64,000 bases of DNA from Prolixibacteraceae bacterium (lineage in GTDB: Bacteria; Bacteroidota; Bacteroidia; Bacteroidales; Prolixibacteraceae): assembly GCA_028282705.1 (NCBI GenBank), contig JANQHI010000020.1, positions 62,001 to 126,000 of the forward strand, written 5' to 3'. The translations under genes and the position numbers were made by a program. Shown here one piece after another: positions 28,026 through 38,400 of the stretch. A model generated the notes under the pieces. The model ran no database searches, had not been told where the DNA came from, and was given only the letters and a program-made list of their open reading frames with translations. Position 1 is the stretch's first letter. Each line of letters opens with the position of its first letter.

Positions 28026-29312
28026 ATGAAGAATATGATTATCAAATATAGAAATCTGATCATTTTATTATTAGCATTTACAATTTTTTCATGCGATAAA
28101 ATGGAAGATAATTATAGTCAATACCTGGAGGGCGGGGAAATAAACTATTCTTCCAAACCTCTGAATCTTATGGGGCAGGCTGGTTTTAAGAGAATTCAGT
28201 TGTCTTGGGACCTTACAACGGTCAATAATGTAAAGGAAGCCATTATTGCTTTTAATGACCAGGAAATAAAAGTTCCGGTTAGTAGTGCCCAGAATAATTC
28301 CGTGAGATATATTGTAAATAACCTTGAAGAAGGAATCTATGATTTTGAAGTTTACACCATAAGCAACAGTGAAAACAAATCGCTTATTAGTAGTGCCATT
28401 GTTAGCTCATATGGTGAAAAATACCAGAGTGGGTTAAACATTCAAAAACTGGAGAATTTTTCTTATGACGGCGATATATTAAATTTTGATGTGATCGGCG
28501 ATTTTAAGAACCTCATTGGATATAAAATTGAATATACCAAACAGAATGGTGAACTTGAAACAAAGTATTATGCAAAAGGAGAGTTTGTGGAAGGATTTAA
28601 TGTAAAAGCAGGTTCTGATATTAAAATTTATTCAGCATACTTGCCTGAGTTGACAGCAATTGATACCATTTTCTCAAATCCATTTACTTATGCTACTCCT
28701 CCTAAATCATATGTATTGGATCACACATTATTTAAACTTGCCAATTTACCGATGGATATCCCTCGGTTTGAGCCAGAACTTCCCGCGGCCGAGCAAGATT
28801 GGCATAATGCGTGGGATGGCAATAGGTCAACCGGGAAAGTTTTCCTGGAAAGGAAAAACCCAAAACCATCTTTTGTTACTATTGATTTAGGTGTTAAAGT
28901 ACAACTTACAAAGTTTGAGCTTGTTGGGTTCTTACCTTGGCCTCCAATTTCGGTCAAACAATATCAGTTATGGGGAATAGGTGACGATAAGGATATTAAT
29001 GAAGTGGCAACAACCACAGATATCCATGACATTTCATCATTAAGCCCCGAAGACCAGTCTGATGCAGCAAAAGTCGCAGCAAAAAAAGCAGAGAACTTTG
29101 AAGCATGGAAAGCTGAATCGCTGGACAAAGGTTGGAAGTTATTAATTGATGATAATAGGGCTGATTCAGAGGGGAATGGCTTTACACAGTCAATTACCGA
29201 AGAAACGAAAATCAGGTATGTCCGCCTCGTTATTATCGATAATTTTTCAAATAACAACCCGGATATAGGTTTAAATGAGATTATTTTTACAGGGCTTGTT
29301 CCTATTGATTAG
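28026..29312 (+). CDS. DUF4998 surface lipoprotein with F5/8-type-C-like domain, locus 2
   Basis: 428 residues from ATG 28026; an earlier TTG overlaps the preceding gene. Lipobox IFSC (Cys23), then DKMEDNYSQYLEGG, the start of DUF4998 proteins. Two fibronectin-like parts (to about 210) are followed by a discoidin-like C-terminal domain (PSFVTIDLGVKVQLTKFELV to KIRYVRLVIIDNFS) with an Ala/Lys/Glu-rich insert. Likely a carbohydrate-binding surface protein. It is the last gene before a terminator; its locus 3 counterpart carries two discoidin domains instead of one. Confidence 0.82.
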   Translation: MKNMIIKYRNLIILLLAFTIFSCDKMEDNYSQYLEGGEINYSSKPLNLMGQAGFKRIQLSWDLTTVNNVKEAIIAFNDQEIKVPVSSAQNNSVRYIVNNLEEGIYDFEVYTISNSENKSLISSAIVSSYGEKYQSGLNIQKLENFSYDGDILNFDVIGDFKNLIGYKIEYTKQNGELETKYYAKGEFVEGFNVKAGSDIKIYSAYLPELTAIDTIFSNPFTYATPPKSYVLDHTLFKLANLPMDIPRFEPELPAAEQDWHNAWDGNRSTGKVFLERKNPKPSFVTIDLGVKVQLTKFELVGFLPWPPISVKQYQLWGIGDDKDINEVATTTDIHDISSLSPEDQSDAAKVAAKKAENFEAWKAESLDKGWKLLIDDNRADSEGNGFTQSITEETKIRYVRLVIIDNFSNNNPDIGLNEIIFTGLVPID

Positions 29313-29335
29313 TTTAGTTAGGTAGTTTATTATAA

Positions 29336-29365
29336 AGCCCACCTTTTTTATTAAGAAGGTGGGCT
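29336..29365 (+). terminator. Terminator-like hairpin before locus 2 GH172
   Basis: A 10-bp perfect stem, AGCCCACCTT/AAGGTGGGCT, with a T-rich 10-base loop, followed by ATTTAT. It lies just after the DUF4998 lipoprotein gene and about 105 bp before the GH172 start. Confidence 0.75.
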
Positions 29366-29471
29366 ATTTATAAAAATTGATAGGAGCGGTGTTAAGTTGC
29401 AAGTCAGCTATAACATATATATGTGGAGAATGAAAACAGTTTATAATCATTCAGGAAGGATTGCAAGGCAA

Positions 29472-31832
29472 ATGGAAGGGAATATATATATTGGTAAGAG
29501 AACTATTGCTTTTTTAATTGTATCGATTTTGAGTTTAAGCCTAGGGTATAGCCAGCCCAAAGTGACACTTCAATCGCTTTTACAAGAAATGGTTTCAAGG
29601 GAGTCCATTGCTAAATTGCCATTACATACGTACAAAAATTTACAAGCTTCGAGCTACGACCGAAGGTCGATAAACCATAATAATGGGTGGTATGCCAACG
29701 GAGACCGCTCCTATTTTGTGAAAGTTGAAGAGAAAGACAACGGCCGGTATGAGCATGTTATGATGGAATCAGAAGGTTCCGGTGCAATTGTCCGGTTTTG
29801 GGCTGTAACCAGTAATGTTAACTTGTTGGAGGGAACATTGAGGTTTTATATTGATGGAGCTAGTAATCCTACATTTTCAGGTACACTCGAAAACCTGATT
29901 GGCGGCGAATTTTTTACCGGTTATCCATTGTCAATGGAACTGGCAAAGGAAAATGACCGGGAAAAACGGGGCCGCAACCTATATTTGCCAATCCCTTTTG
30001 CAGAATCAATTAAAGTGACCTATGAGACAAAGGATGGCAGGAAGTTAATCGAAGGAGAAGCAGCGTGGCCCAACGATGCTGTGTTTTACAATATCAACTA
30101 CCGGCTATATGAAAACTCTGTGCAGGTTGAATCACTTTCGGCTGAAAGACTTGAAGGTGCAAAAGATTTAATCACATTGACAAAAGAAAAGCTATTGTTG
30201 GCTGATGTTTCAGAAGCTTCAAATAAAAGCGTAAATTCCCTTAACGGAAAAATTCTTCCGGAAGAAATTAAAGAATTAGTGTTGGAGTCACCTTCTGCCA
30301 AAGGAGGTGCAATTAATCAAATTTCGTTGAAGATAGATGCAGAAAACCTTCCCCAGGCTTTACGCTCGACGATCCTGGAAATCTCATTTGATGGCGAACA
30401 GACAGTTTGGGCTCCTGTGGGCGATTTTTTCGGTACTGGTTATCAAAAACGTCCTTCTAAACATTGGTATGGCACTGTTGATATAACCGGCTTAATGGAG
30501 TGCAAGTGGGTTATGCCATTTTCTAAAACCTGTACAATTAAACTTCAAAATTTAGGTGACCAGGAAGTAAATATTATTATAGGCGAAGTGGCTGTAGTTG
30601 ACTGGGAGTGGGACGAACGCAGTATGAACTTTGGCGCAGCCTGGCAACAATACACAAACATTAATTCAAAACCTGACCGTGACCTTAACTTTGTTTCCCT
30701 TGAAGGTGAAGGTGTTTATGTTGGAGACGCATTAGCCCTGTTTGATACAGACCCTGGATGGTGGGGTGAAGGAGATGAGAAAATCTTTGTTGACGATGAT
30801 GTTTTCCCTTCTCATTTTGGAACCGGAACAGAGGATTATTATGGGTATGCCTGGTGCCAGCCAGCCCCATTTTCATCTCCTCTTGTTTTACAACCTGATG
30901 GGTCAGCAAATGAATCCGTAGGGTATACACTCAATGCCCGTTACCGGCTTTTGGACGGGATACCTTTTAGCAAGAAGCTTAAATTTGATATGGAATTGAT
31001 GCATTGGGGGGAATCGCGGTTAAATTATGCCCCTACGGTCTTTTGGTATGCACGTCCTGATATAAAGACGAATATTGCCCCGGATCCTGAGTCAGCAAAG
31101 AAAAAGGTCGTCCTGGAAAAGAGTGATTTTTACAGCCAGGCTCCGGATGAGGACGGACGGATCGAAGGCGAGTATTTAAAAACAGGATGTTCCAGCGGAA
31201 ATATCCGCGAACAAAGAAATTCAAAGTATAACTGGAGCAAAGGGGCACAGGTTTGGTGGACTGATGGGCAGCCAGGCAGTAAAGCTACCCTGCAATTTGA
31301 AATTGAAGATGAAACAAGTTATAACGTAATGGCAAGTTTTACCAAAGCCAGGGACTATGGAATTGTAGATATTAAGCTTGATGGGGAAACAGTTGCTACA
31401 AATTATGACGGATATTTTGCCGGTGGGGTTACTAACCAGGTGGTTTCTTTAGGCGAACATGTCCTTTCAAAAGGATATCATAAGTTGGAAGTTGTTATTA
31501 AAGGCGCAAATCCTTCGGCAGTTAAAGCTTATATGTTTGGGATTGATTATCTCGATTTTTTAAAGATCCCGACTTCTTTTCATGAGATAAGTAATAATAG
31601 TAAAGATAAGTTGAGGGCATATCCAAATCCATTTTCAGATGAAATTTTTATTTCAGGTTTAAACATCGAGAATTTAAAATATGAGATTTTTGATATTAAT
31701 GGAGGGAAAAAAGTAGAAGGTAAATTGGAAGGGGTATCTTTGAAAAGAATTGATACGGAAGCCCTACACAATGGCTCTTACATTATCAACATAGAAGGAA
31801 ATCATAGTTTTAAAGTTGTTAAAATGGATTAA
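29472..31832 (+). CDS. GH172 (DUF2961) hydrolase with binding domain and T9SS sorting tag, locus 2
   Basis: 786 residues from ATG 29472, which leaves a normal signal peptide (about 10-26, AFLIVSILSLSLGYSQ); ATGs at 29421 and 29430 are alternatives. The catalytic DUF2961 part (to about 560) is strongly similar to the locus 1 enzyme, with Glu433 (WWGEGDEK) and Glu454 (GTGTEDYYGYAW) 21 residues apart. A beta-sandwich of about 140 residues follows (GSKATLQFEIEDETSYNV, YHKLEVVIKG), probably carbohydrate-binding. The C-terminal 75 residues are a type A T9SS sorting domain (LRAYPNPFSDEIFISG ... GSYIINIEG). Predicted to be exported to the cell surface or medium. Its 3' end is 16 bp from the convergent sulfatase. 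Confidence 0.88.
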   Translation: MEGNIYIGKRTIAFLIVSILSLSLGYSQPKVTLQSLLQEMVSRESIAKLPLHTYKNLQASSYDRRSINHNNGWYANGDRSYFVKVEEKDNGRYEHVMMESEGSGAIVRFWAVTSNVNLLEGTLRFYIDGASNPTFSGTLENLIGGEFFTGYPLSMELAKENDREKRGRNLYLPIPFAESIKVTYETKDGRKLIEGEAAWPNDAVFYNINYRLYENSVQVESLSAERLEGAKDLITLTKEKLLLADVSEASNKSVNSLNGKILPEEIKELVLESPSAKGGAINQISLKIDAENLPQALRSTILEISFDGEQTVWAPVGDFFGTGYQKRPSKHWYGTVDITGLMECKWVMPFSKTCTIKLQNLGDQEVNIIIGEVAVVDWEWDERSMNFGAAWQQYTNINSKPDRDLNFVSLEGEGVYVGDALALFDTDPGWWGEGDEKIFVDDDVFPSHFGTGTEDYYGYAWCQPAPFSSPLVLQPDGSANESVGYTLNARYRLLDGIPFSKKLKFDMELMHWGESRLNYAPTVFWYARPDIKTNIAPDPESAKKKVVLEKSDFYSQAPDEDGRIEGEYLKTGCSSGNIREQRNSKYNWSKGAQVWWTDGQPGSKATLQFEIEDETSYNVMASFTKARDYGIVDIKLDGETVATNYDGYFAGGVTNQVVSLGEHVLSKGYHKLEVVIKGANPSAVKAYMFGIDYLDFLKIPTSFHEISNNSKDKLRAYPNPFSDEIFISGLNIENLKYEIFDINGGKKVEGKLEGVSLKRIDTEALHNGSYIINIEGNHSFKVVKMD

Positions 31833-31848
31833 AGATAATTTAAACTGA

Positions 31849-33396
31849 TTATTTAGGAAATTCAGGTAGCCCTGATTCCCAATCATTGAAGAACTTGTTC
31901 AATTCTTCGACCTTTTCAGGATTACCCTTTGCAAGGTTGTTGGTTTCAGTAGGGTTGCTGGTGAGGTTATATAATTCCCATGGATTAAATTTTCCTTCTC
32001 TAACTATCTTCCAACCATTATAATAGGCAGCCTGCCCATTCCTCCATTCCCAAAAAATTGGCTGCTTTCTTTGGGCTTCAATACCCTGGAAAACAGGCAG
32101 CAAGCTTTCCCCTTGCATAGGGGTGATGTTTTGGGCATTGAAAACTCCAGGGTATGTAGCACCAGTTATATCAACCAGGGTAGCCATAAAGTCAATGAAA
32201 TGCCCTGGAAACTTACTAAATGATTGAGGTTTAATTCTATCTGGCCAGTAAGCAATAAAGGGGGTATTAATACCACCTTCAAAACTAGAATTCTTATAAA
32301 ACCTGAAGGGGGTATTACTCACATTAGCCCAGTCTTTCCCCAAGGAAGCCCAATGTGTCATACTGCCAATTTCCCCATAGTCATCTGGTAAGTTAACTAC
32401 TTCAGCAGAAGCCCCATTATCTGAAACAAACATGATCAAAGTATTTTCATCTTTTCCTATTTCTTTAAGTTTGGTTAAAACACGCCCAATATTTTGATCC
32501 ATCCTGTCTATCATGGCTGCATATACTTCCATTTTCCTGGCTTCTTCAACTTTTTCTCCTGAAGTCAATTTATCCCAATCCTGAAATGTGGCTTCAGATA
32601 ATATATAGGACTCATCCAACAACCCTATTTTAAGTTGTTTTTGATACCTTTCCTTCCTTATCTTTTCATAGCCATTGTTATACCTTCCTTTATATTTTTC
32701 AATATCATCAGGCCATGCCATCAGAGGGTCGTGGGGGGCTGTATAAGCCAGGTACAGGAAAAAAGGTTTTTCTTCAGCTTTATATTCTTCAAGCCAGCTA
32801 AGGGCATAATTGGTAAAATAATCTGTAGTATAAAAATCCTTTTCAGCAGGGGTGTAAGGTTGGTACATAACACTGTCAATACACCACCACCTTTGTGTTT
32901 TATTGCCAGGTAGCCCTTTCCTGGCAGGTGCCCTTTCCCCAGGGCGTTGGTTTCCAGGGTTAAAATAATTGCAGGCACCATCTTTTAACCCATAATACCT
33001 GTCAAATCCCCTGGTTACAGGATTCTCTAAACCATGGTGTTTACCAGACCAGAGGGTCCTGTATCCAGCAGTTTGCAAAACTTCACCAAGGGTAACAGCA
33101 TTAGTAATGGGATTTTTATGGGTAAGATGGTAGTTGCTTTGTTGGGCATAAACCCCTGTAAGCAAACATGCCCTTGAAGGGAAACATTTTGAAGTATTGT
33201 GAAAGCATTTGAAACGCATACCATTTTCGGCAAGGTTATCCAGGTTTGGGGTCTGTATTTCACTTCCATAGCAACCCAGGTCAGACCACCCCAGGTCATC
33301 AGCACTGATCAGTATAATATTGGGTTTACCTTGTTTTTCTTTACATGAAAAACAAAAAAGAAGACAAACAGAAAATATAAAAATCAATTTAGGCAT
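31849..33396 (-). CDS. Sulfatase (formylglycine-dependent, alkaline-phosphatase fold)
   Basis: 515 residues from ATG 33396 (MPKLIFIF). A longer TTG start at 33414 is rejected because it overlaps a TAnnTTTG promoter box. Signal sequence with a Cys (FSC) that may be lipidated. The metal-binding start NIILISADDLGWSDLGCYG and the formylglycine motif C-F-P-S-R-A-C-L-L-T-G (Cys71 of this form) are both intact, followed by FVSDNGAS and the C-terminal WELYNLTSNPTETNNLA. It hydrolyses a sulfate ester, presumably on a glycan, after modification by a formylglycine-generating enzyme or anaerobic SME. It is very poor in CpG (about 6 in 1.5 kb) while both flanking loci are CpG-rich, so it looks like a resident gene between two acquired ones. 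Confidence 0.93.
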   Translation of the reverse strand: MPKLIFIFSVCLLFCFSCKEKQGKPNIILISADDLGWSDLGCYGSEIQTPNLDNLAENGMRFKCFHNTSKCFPSRACLLTGVYAQQSNYHLTHKNPITNAVTLGEVLQTAGYRTLWSGKHHGLENPVTRGFDRYYGLKDGACNYFNPGNQRPGERAPARKGLPGNKTQRWWCIDSVMYQPYTPAEKDFYTTDYFTNYALSWLEEYKAEEKPFFLYLAYTAPHDPLMAWPDDIEKYKGRYNNGYEKIRKERYQKQLKIGLLDESYILSEATFQDWDKLTSGEKVEEARKMEVYAAMIDRMDQNIGRVLTKLKEIGKDENTLIMFVSDNGASAEVVNLPDDYGEIGSMTHWASLGKDWANVSNTPFRFYKNSSFEGGINTPFIAYWPDRIKPQSFSKFPGHFIDFMATLVDITGATYPGVFNAQNITPMQGESLLPVFQGIEAQRKQPIFWEWRNGQAAYYNGWKIVREGKFNPWELYNLTSNPTETNNLAKGNPEKVEELNKFFNDWESGLPEFPK

Positions 33397-33411
33397 GCTT
33401 GTTTTTGGTAT

Positions 33412-33419
33412 CAAAAATA
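33412..33419 (-). promoter_or_regulatory. -7 box of the sulfatase promoter
   Basis: Minus-strand TATTTTTG fits TAnnTTTG and lies 16 bp before ATG 33396; no exact TTTG is seen 19 bases further up. It shares the 118-bp divergent region with the locus 3 sigma promoter. Confidence 0.4.
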
Positions 33420-33461
33420 ATCAAAATAAACAGGAGTAAAACCTGATGATGTTAATGGTTA

Positions 33462-33492
33462 TTTGTTTGCCCATTTTATTTAACTATATTTG
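33462..33492 (+). promoter_or_regulatory. Consensus Bacteroidota promoter of the locus 3 sigma gene
   Basis: TTTG (33462-33465), exactly 19 bases, then TATATTTG (33485-33492): a perfect match to the vegetative Bacteroidota promoter TTTG-N19-TAnnTTTG. The sigma gene starts 23 bp downstream, implying a very short leader and constitutive basal expression of the sensor cassette. Confidence 0.7.
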
Positions 33493-33514
33493 AGCCCTAA
33501 CCTGACTTTTTGAT

Positions 33515-34060
33515 GTGCTGAGTGATAATTTATTGATAAAAGAAATCAAGAATAAGAATAGTCGTGTTTTTGAAAGTTTATTTCACGGTTATTATCAAGG
33601 GCTGGTAAAGTTTGCTAACCAATTTGTGCTAGATATTAATGCCGCTGAAGATATTGTGCAGGGAGTTTATACTTATTTGTGGGAGAATTCAGAAAAAATA
33701 AAATTTAAAAAATCTGTCCAAGCATATTTATATCAAGCCACAAAAAATAGTTGCCTCAATCATTTACGATCACTAAAAATAAGGGATAAACATCAATTAT
33801 TATACCTGGAAGCCATATTGAAAACAGAAGAACATCGTGTTTTAAGCGATATGGAAATGGTTGATGACATTAAAAAAGTACTTCATAAACTTCCTCAACA
33901 AATGTACAAGGTATTTTGCAAAAAGTATTTTCAGGAATTATCAGTAAAAGAAATTGCTAAGGAAATGTCATTAAGCGAAAATACCATAAAAGTACATTTA
34001 CACAAAGGACGGCATATTATAAGAAAGATTCTTGGTTGTATAGCAATGGTAAGAATTTAA
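33515..34060 (+). CDS. ECF RNA polymerase sigma factor, locus 3
   Basis: 181 residues starting at GTG 33515; the ATG at 33513 is out of frame and stops at once. Region 2 (about 15-85, NAAEDIVQGVYTYLWENS) and region 4 (about 115-172, VKEIAKEMSLSENTIKVHLHKG) resemble the 'Bacteroides expansion' sigma group. It lacks the LPxVFF hydrophobic tail of the locus 1 and 2 sigmas. It heads locus 3, whose transport genes resemble locus 2 although the sigma does not. Confidence 0.88.
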   Translation: MLSDNLLIKEIKNKNSRVFESLFHGYYQGLVKFANQFVLDINAAEDIVQGVYTYLWENSEKIKFKKSVQAYLYQATKNSCLNHLRSLKIRDKHQLLYLEAILKTEEHRVLSDMEMVDDIKKVLHKLPQQMYKVFCKKYFQELSVKEIAKEMSLSENTIKVHLHKGRHIIRKILGCIAMVRI

Positions 34061-34196
34061 AAAAAATCAATCTTCAAGTAAACCTTTACGGTTTTCGAGT
34101 GCCATATATGTAAATTCGTTAAAATACCTAATCGGAATATAATGCTTTAGGTAGAAGTAAAAAGTTACATAATAATTTAGGCACTTGTACAAAAAC

Positions 34197-35360
34197 ATGA
34201 AAAATAAGATTGATTATTCCCTTATCTGGAAATACTTTAATGCAACCTTGAATAATAAAGAGCAAGAGGAATTAAACCAATGGCTGCAGGAGGATAAGAG
34301 CCATCAGGCTTATTTTGAAAAGCTCAAATCTCGCCAACAACAAAAGGAGGTTGATTATGTAATCAAAGATTCTCAAAATGCCTGGGAAGATATAAGGTTA
34401 ACAAGTAAGCAAAACAAGAATTACAAATGGCAATTTGGTGTTGCTGCAAGCTTCATTTTTATTGTTTTGGCTTATTTTGGTTACATATATTTTAAACCAA
34501 ATTCCCAGGATTTAATTCCCGGCAATGAGATACGGTTTGAACCAGGTGAGAAAAGGGCTACGTTGGTTTTGGACAATGGGGAACGGCTTGACTTGGATTC
34601 TAAAAAGGATACTTTAATTAAGGAAGCAGCAACAGTTATTAGAAATAAAGAAAGCCAGTTAAATTACCAACCTGTAGTGCAAGCTAAAAGGGAGGATAAA
34701 AAAGTAATTCAAGAAAAGTTTAATACGTTAATAGTTCCACGTGGAGGCGAATACAACCTATTATTATCAGATGGTACAGAAATCAAAATTAATTCAGAAT
34801 CTATCCTTAAGTATCCCGTGAAGTTCACAAAAGGACATCGCCATGTACAGCTAATTGGAGAAGCATTTTTTAATGTTAAAACCGATTCTTTATCACCTTT
34901 TATAGTGGCATCTGGCAAGCATATTGTAAAGGTTTATGGTACATCTTTTAACATTAAGTCCTATCAAAATGAAGATAAAATTATTACAACTTTAGTGGAA
35001 GGGAAAGTTTCTGTTTCGGACAATCTTAAAAATGTTAATGAGTGTTTATTAGAACCGGGCTACCAGAGCATATATAAAAAATCTTCACCAGGATTTGAAT
35101 TGCAAAAAGTCGATATTAACCAGTTTGTATCCTGGAAAGATGGAAGGTTCTATTTTAGGAATATGAGGTTGGATGAAATGACCAACATTCTTGGTCGATG
35201 GTATAATGTAGAATTTGAGTTTAAGAATAAAGAGGCAAAGAATTTAAGATTTAACGGGAATCTTAAAAGATATGAAAATATACAAACTATATTAAATCAA
35301 TTAAGAAAAACTAACGAAATAACATTTACTGCCTATGAAGAAATAATTTATGTAAACTAA
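34197..35360 (+). CDS. FecR family anti-sigma factor, locus 3 (long form)
   Basis: 387 residues from ATG 34197. N-terminal helical part (to about 75), membrane helix (about 80-98, WQFGVAASFIFIVLAYFGYI), FecR domain and C-terminal DUF4974-like domain (MRLDEMTNILGRWYNVEFEF). It carries an extra stretch of about 70 residues before the main FecR sheet (KRATLVLDNGERLDLDSKKD onward) that is common in Bacteroides-type anti-sigmas and absent from the three other FecR proteins here. It should read the STN domain of the susC 94 bp downstream. Confidence 0.92.
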   Translation: MKNKIDYSLIWKYFNATLNNKEQEELNQWLQEDKSHQAYFEKLKSRQQQKEVDYVIKDSQNAWEDIRLTSKQNKNYKWQFGVAASFIFIVLAYFGYIYFKPNSQDLIPGNEIRFEPGEKRATLVLDNGERLDLDSKKDTLIKEAATVIRNKESQLNYQPVVQAKREDKKVIQEKFNTLIVPRGGEYNLLLSDGTEIKINSESILKYPVKFTKGHRHVQLIGEAFFNVKTDSLSPFIVASGKHIVKVYGTSFNIKSYQNEDKIITTLVEGKVSVSDNLKNVNECLLEPGYQSIYKKSSPGFELQKVDINQFVSWKDGRFYFRNMRLDEMTNILGRWYNVEFEFKNKEAKNLRFNGNLKRYENIQTILNQLRKTNEITFTAYEEIIYVN

Positions 35361-35383
35361 ACTTTTGAAGAATAGCGAAAAAA

Positions 35384-35408
35384 CGGGAAGTGCCGCTAAC
35401 ACCTCCCG
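35384..35408 (+). promoter_or_regulatory. susC3 leader hairpin
   Basis: CGGGAAGTG pairs with CACCTCCCG (one A/C mismatch) around the loop CCGCTAA, preceded by a GAAAAAA run. Its 3' side (GCTAACACCT) resembles that of the susC2 hairpin (GGCAACACCT). Confidence 0.6.
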
Positions 35409-35454
35409 CAAAACACAGTTTAAAAACTATGTTTAACTAATATTTTACAAACTT

Positions 35455-38400
35455 ATGAAAAAAAAGATGAATTTAGCTCTCCGGTTTGGAGTGCTCAGAT
35501 GTATATTATCCATGAAATTTACACTGTTTTTTGTTCTGTTGGGAATTTTACAATCAACAGCAAGCATATATTCGCAGTCTGCTAAATTAACTATGCGTGT
35601 TGAAAATATTGCTGTAAGTGAAGCTCTCACTCAAATTGAAGAACAGAGTGAATTTACATTCTTATATCGAGCCGATCTTTTTGATGGGCTTGAAGATTTG
35701 ACGATCAATGAAAAGAAATCGTCAGTTGAAAATATTCTTGACAAGTACATTGTGCCCCATGGTTTTATATATGAAATTGATGACAGGACAATTATCATTA
35801 GGAAAAAGACGGACGAGGAGTTAGAGTCTGAAAGAAAACTTTTGGCTCGACAAGATAATAAAGTAAAAGGGACAGTTTTAGATAAGGATGGTATTCCTCT
35901 TCCCGGTGCAACAATAACTGTGCTGGGAACAACCAGGGGGGTAATCACTGATACCGACGGTACGTTTAGTATAGAAGCATCACCAAATGACAAACTGGTT
36001 TTTTCATTTATAGGGATGGAATCTAAAGTGGTCGATGTTGGCAACCAAACAACAATAAATATAAGCCTCGAAGAAAAAACAGAGGAATTGGAAGATGTTA
36101 CTGTTGTCGCATATGCAAAACAGAAAAAAGAAAGTGTCCTTGCATCAATAGAAACTGTGAGGCCTGAAGAACTCAGGGTGCCGGCCAGTAACCTGACAAC
36201 CGCATTAGCCGGGCGTATGTCTGGTGTAATTGCATACCAACGTAGTGGTGAACCAGGGCAAGATAATGCGGAATTCTTTATCCGGGGGGTAACCACTTTT
36301 GGGTACAAGAAAGATCCATTGATACTTATCGACGGTATTGAATTATCTTCGGATGACCTGGCACGCCTTCATCCCGACGATATTGCTGCATTCTCAATCA
36401 TGAAGGACGCTACGGCAACTGCACTTTATGGCGCACGTGGTGCAAATGGGGTAATCCTGGTAACCACAAAAGAAGGGAAAGAAGGGAAAGCAAAAGTAAA
36501 TATCCGTTTGGAAAATTCGATTTCAAAACCAACTGATAATTTGGAGTTTGCAGATCCAATTACTTATATGCGGTTACATAATGAAGCTGTCAGGACAAGG
36601 GATCCTCTTGGTTTCTTACCTTACCCTCAAAGTAAAATAGACAATACTATTGCTGGTGTAAATAATATGGCTTTTCCTCAAACCAATTGGCAAGAACAGC
36701 TTTTGAAAGACCATACAATGAACCAGCGTTTAAATATAAACATGTCTGGAGGCGGCAAAATAGCCCGATATTATATAGCAGGTTCGGCGAGTAGGGATAA
36801 TGGAATCCTAAAAGTGGATGAATCGAATGGGTTCAGCAGTAATATTGACTTAAAGCGGTATCTTATCCGTTCCAATATTAATATAAACATTACCAATTCG
36901 ACCGAGGCAGTGGTTCGTGTCCATGGAACTTTTGATGATTACCGTGGTCCTATACATGGGGGGCAAGAAATGTACAAAGCGATAATGCGTTCAAATCCTG
37001 TTTTTTTCCCGGCGGTTTATGAACCTGATGAAGTTCACAAAGGGACGCGCCATATTTTATTCGGGAATTATGGGACAGGAAACTTTATTAACCCATATGC
37101 TGAATTGGTCAGGGGTTATAAGGAATACAGTAAATCTTTAATGTTGGCTCAATTCGAGCTGAAGCAAGATTTATCGTTTCTTACAGAAGGTTTGCGTGCA
37201 AGGTTTTTAGGGAATACTACCCGTAATGCGTATTTTGATATGGTGCGCTCTTACAGCCCTTTTTATTATATGCTTAATGATTACGATGAGAGGTCAGATA
37301 TATATGGCCTTACAGTATTAAATGCGAACGAAGGAAGTACTTCTCTTGAGTATGAAGCGGGCAGCAAGGATGTTTCTTCAACATTTTATGGCGAGGCTGC
37401 AATAAGCTATGACAGGACTTTCAAAGAAAAGCATGGTGTTAGTGGGTTACTTGTAGGTATTATCCGCCAGTATCTTGATGGGAATGCTTTGGACCGTAAT
37501 GGAGAAGAATCTTTACAAGCTTCATTACCTAGCAGGAACTTAGGCTTATCAGGCCGTTTTACTTATGCATACGATACCCGTTACTTTGCTGAATTCAATT
37601 TTGGCTATAACGGGACTGAACGTTTTTCGGCTAAAGAAAGATTTGGTTTTTTCCCATCGGTTGGTGTAGCATGGTATGCTTCAAAAGAAAGTTTTATGGA
37701 AAATTTAAAACCTTTGGTGTCAAAATTAAAGTTTAAACTCACTCATGGATTAGTAGGTAATGACCAAATTGGGCATAATGACGACCGGTTCTTTTACCTT
37801 TCAAATGTTGATTTAAGCAATGAAGGTAAAGGGTATAAATGGGGGACTAATGGAGCTCATGAATTAGATGGTGTTTCCATTTTACGGTACGCCAATGACC
37901 AGATTACCTGGGAGACATCAAGGAAAACAAACTTTGGTATTGAGCTCGGGTTATGGGAAAAAGTTGAAATCCAGGCTGATATTTTTAAAGAATACCGTAC
38001 AAATATTTTAATGGATCGTTTGGCCTTTTCTACTTTTGGGTTGCAGGCTGATACCAAAGCCAATGTGGGCGAAGCATCAGGAAAAGGTGTTGATGTTTCC
38101 TTAGATTATAACCAAATTTTTGGAAATGGTGCATGGATAACTGCACGTGGCAATTTTACATACGCAACCAGCAAATACGAAAAAGTTGAAGAACCTGACT
38201 ATTCTGCAACGCCATGGTTATCAAAAGTAGGGCAACCTCTATCACAAAAATGGGGTTACATAGCCGAACGCCTCTTTGTAGACGATATGGAAGTACTAAA
38301 TTCACCTGTCCAGCAATTGGGAAGCCAGGCGATGGGGGGAGATATTAAGTACCGCGATATTAATGGAGATGATATAATCAATCAACTTGATGAGGTGCCA

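Noticed and set aside
33397-33414. Longer sulfatase starting at TTG 33414
   Set aside because: The TTG is part of the -7 promoter box; ATG 33396 starts a normal signal sequence.
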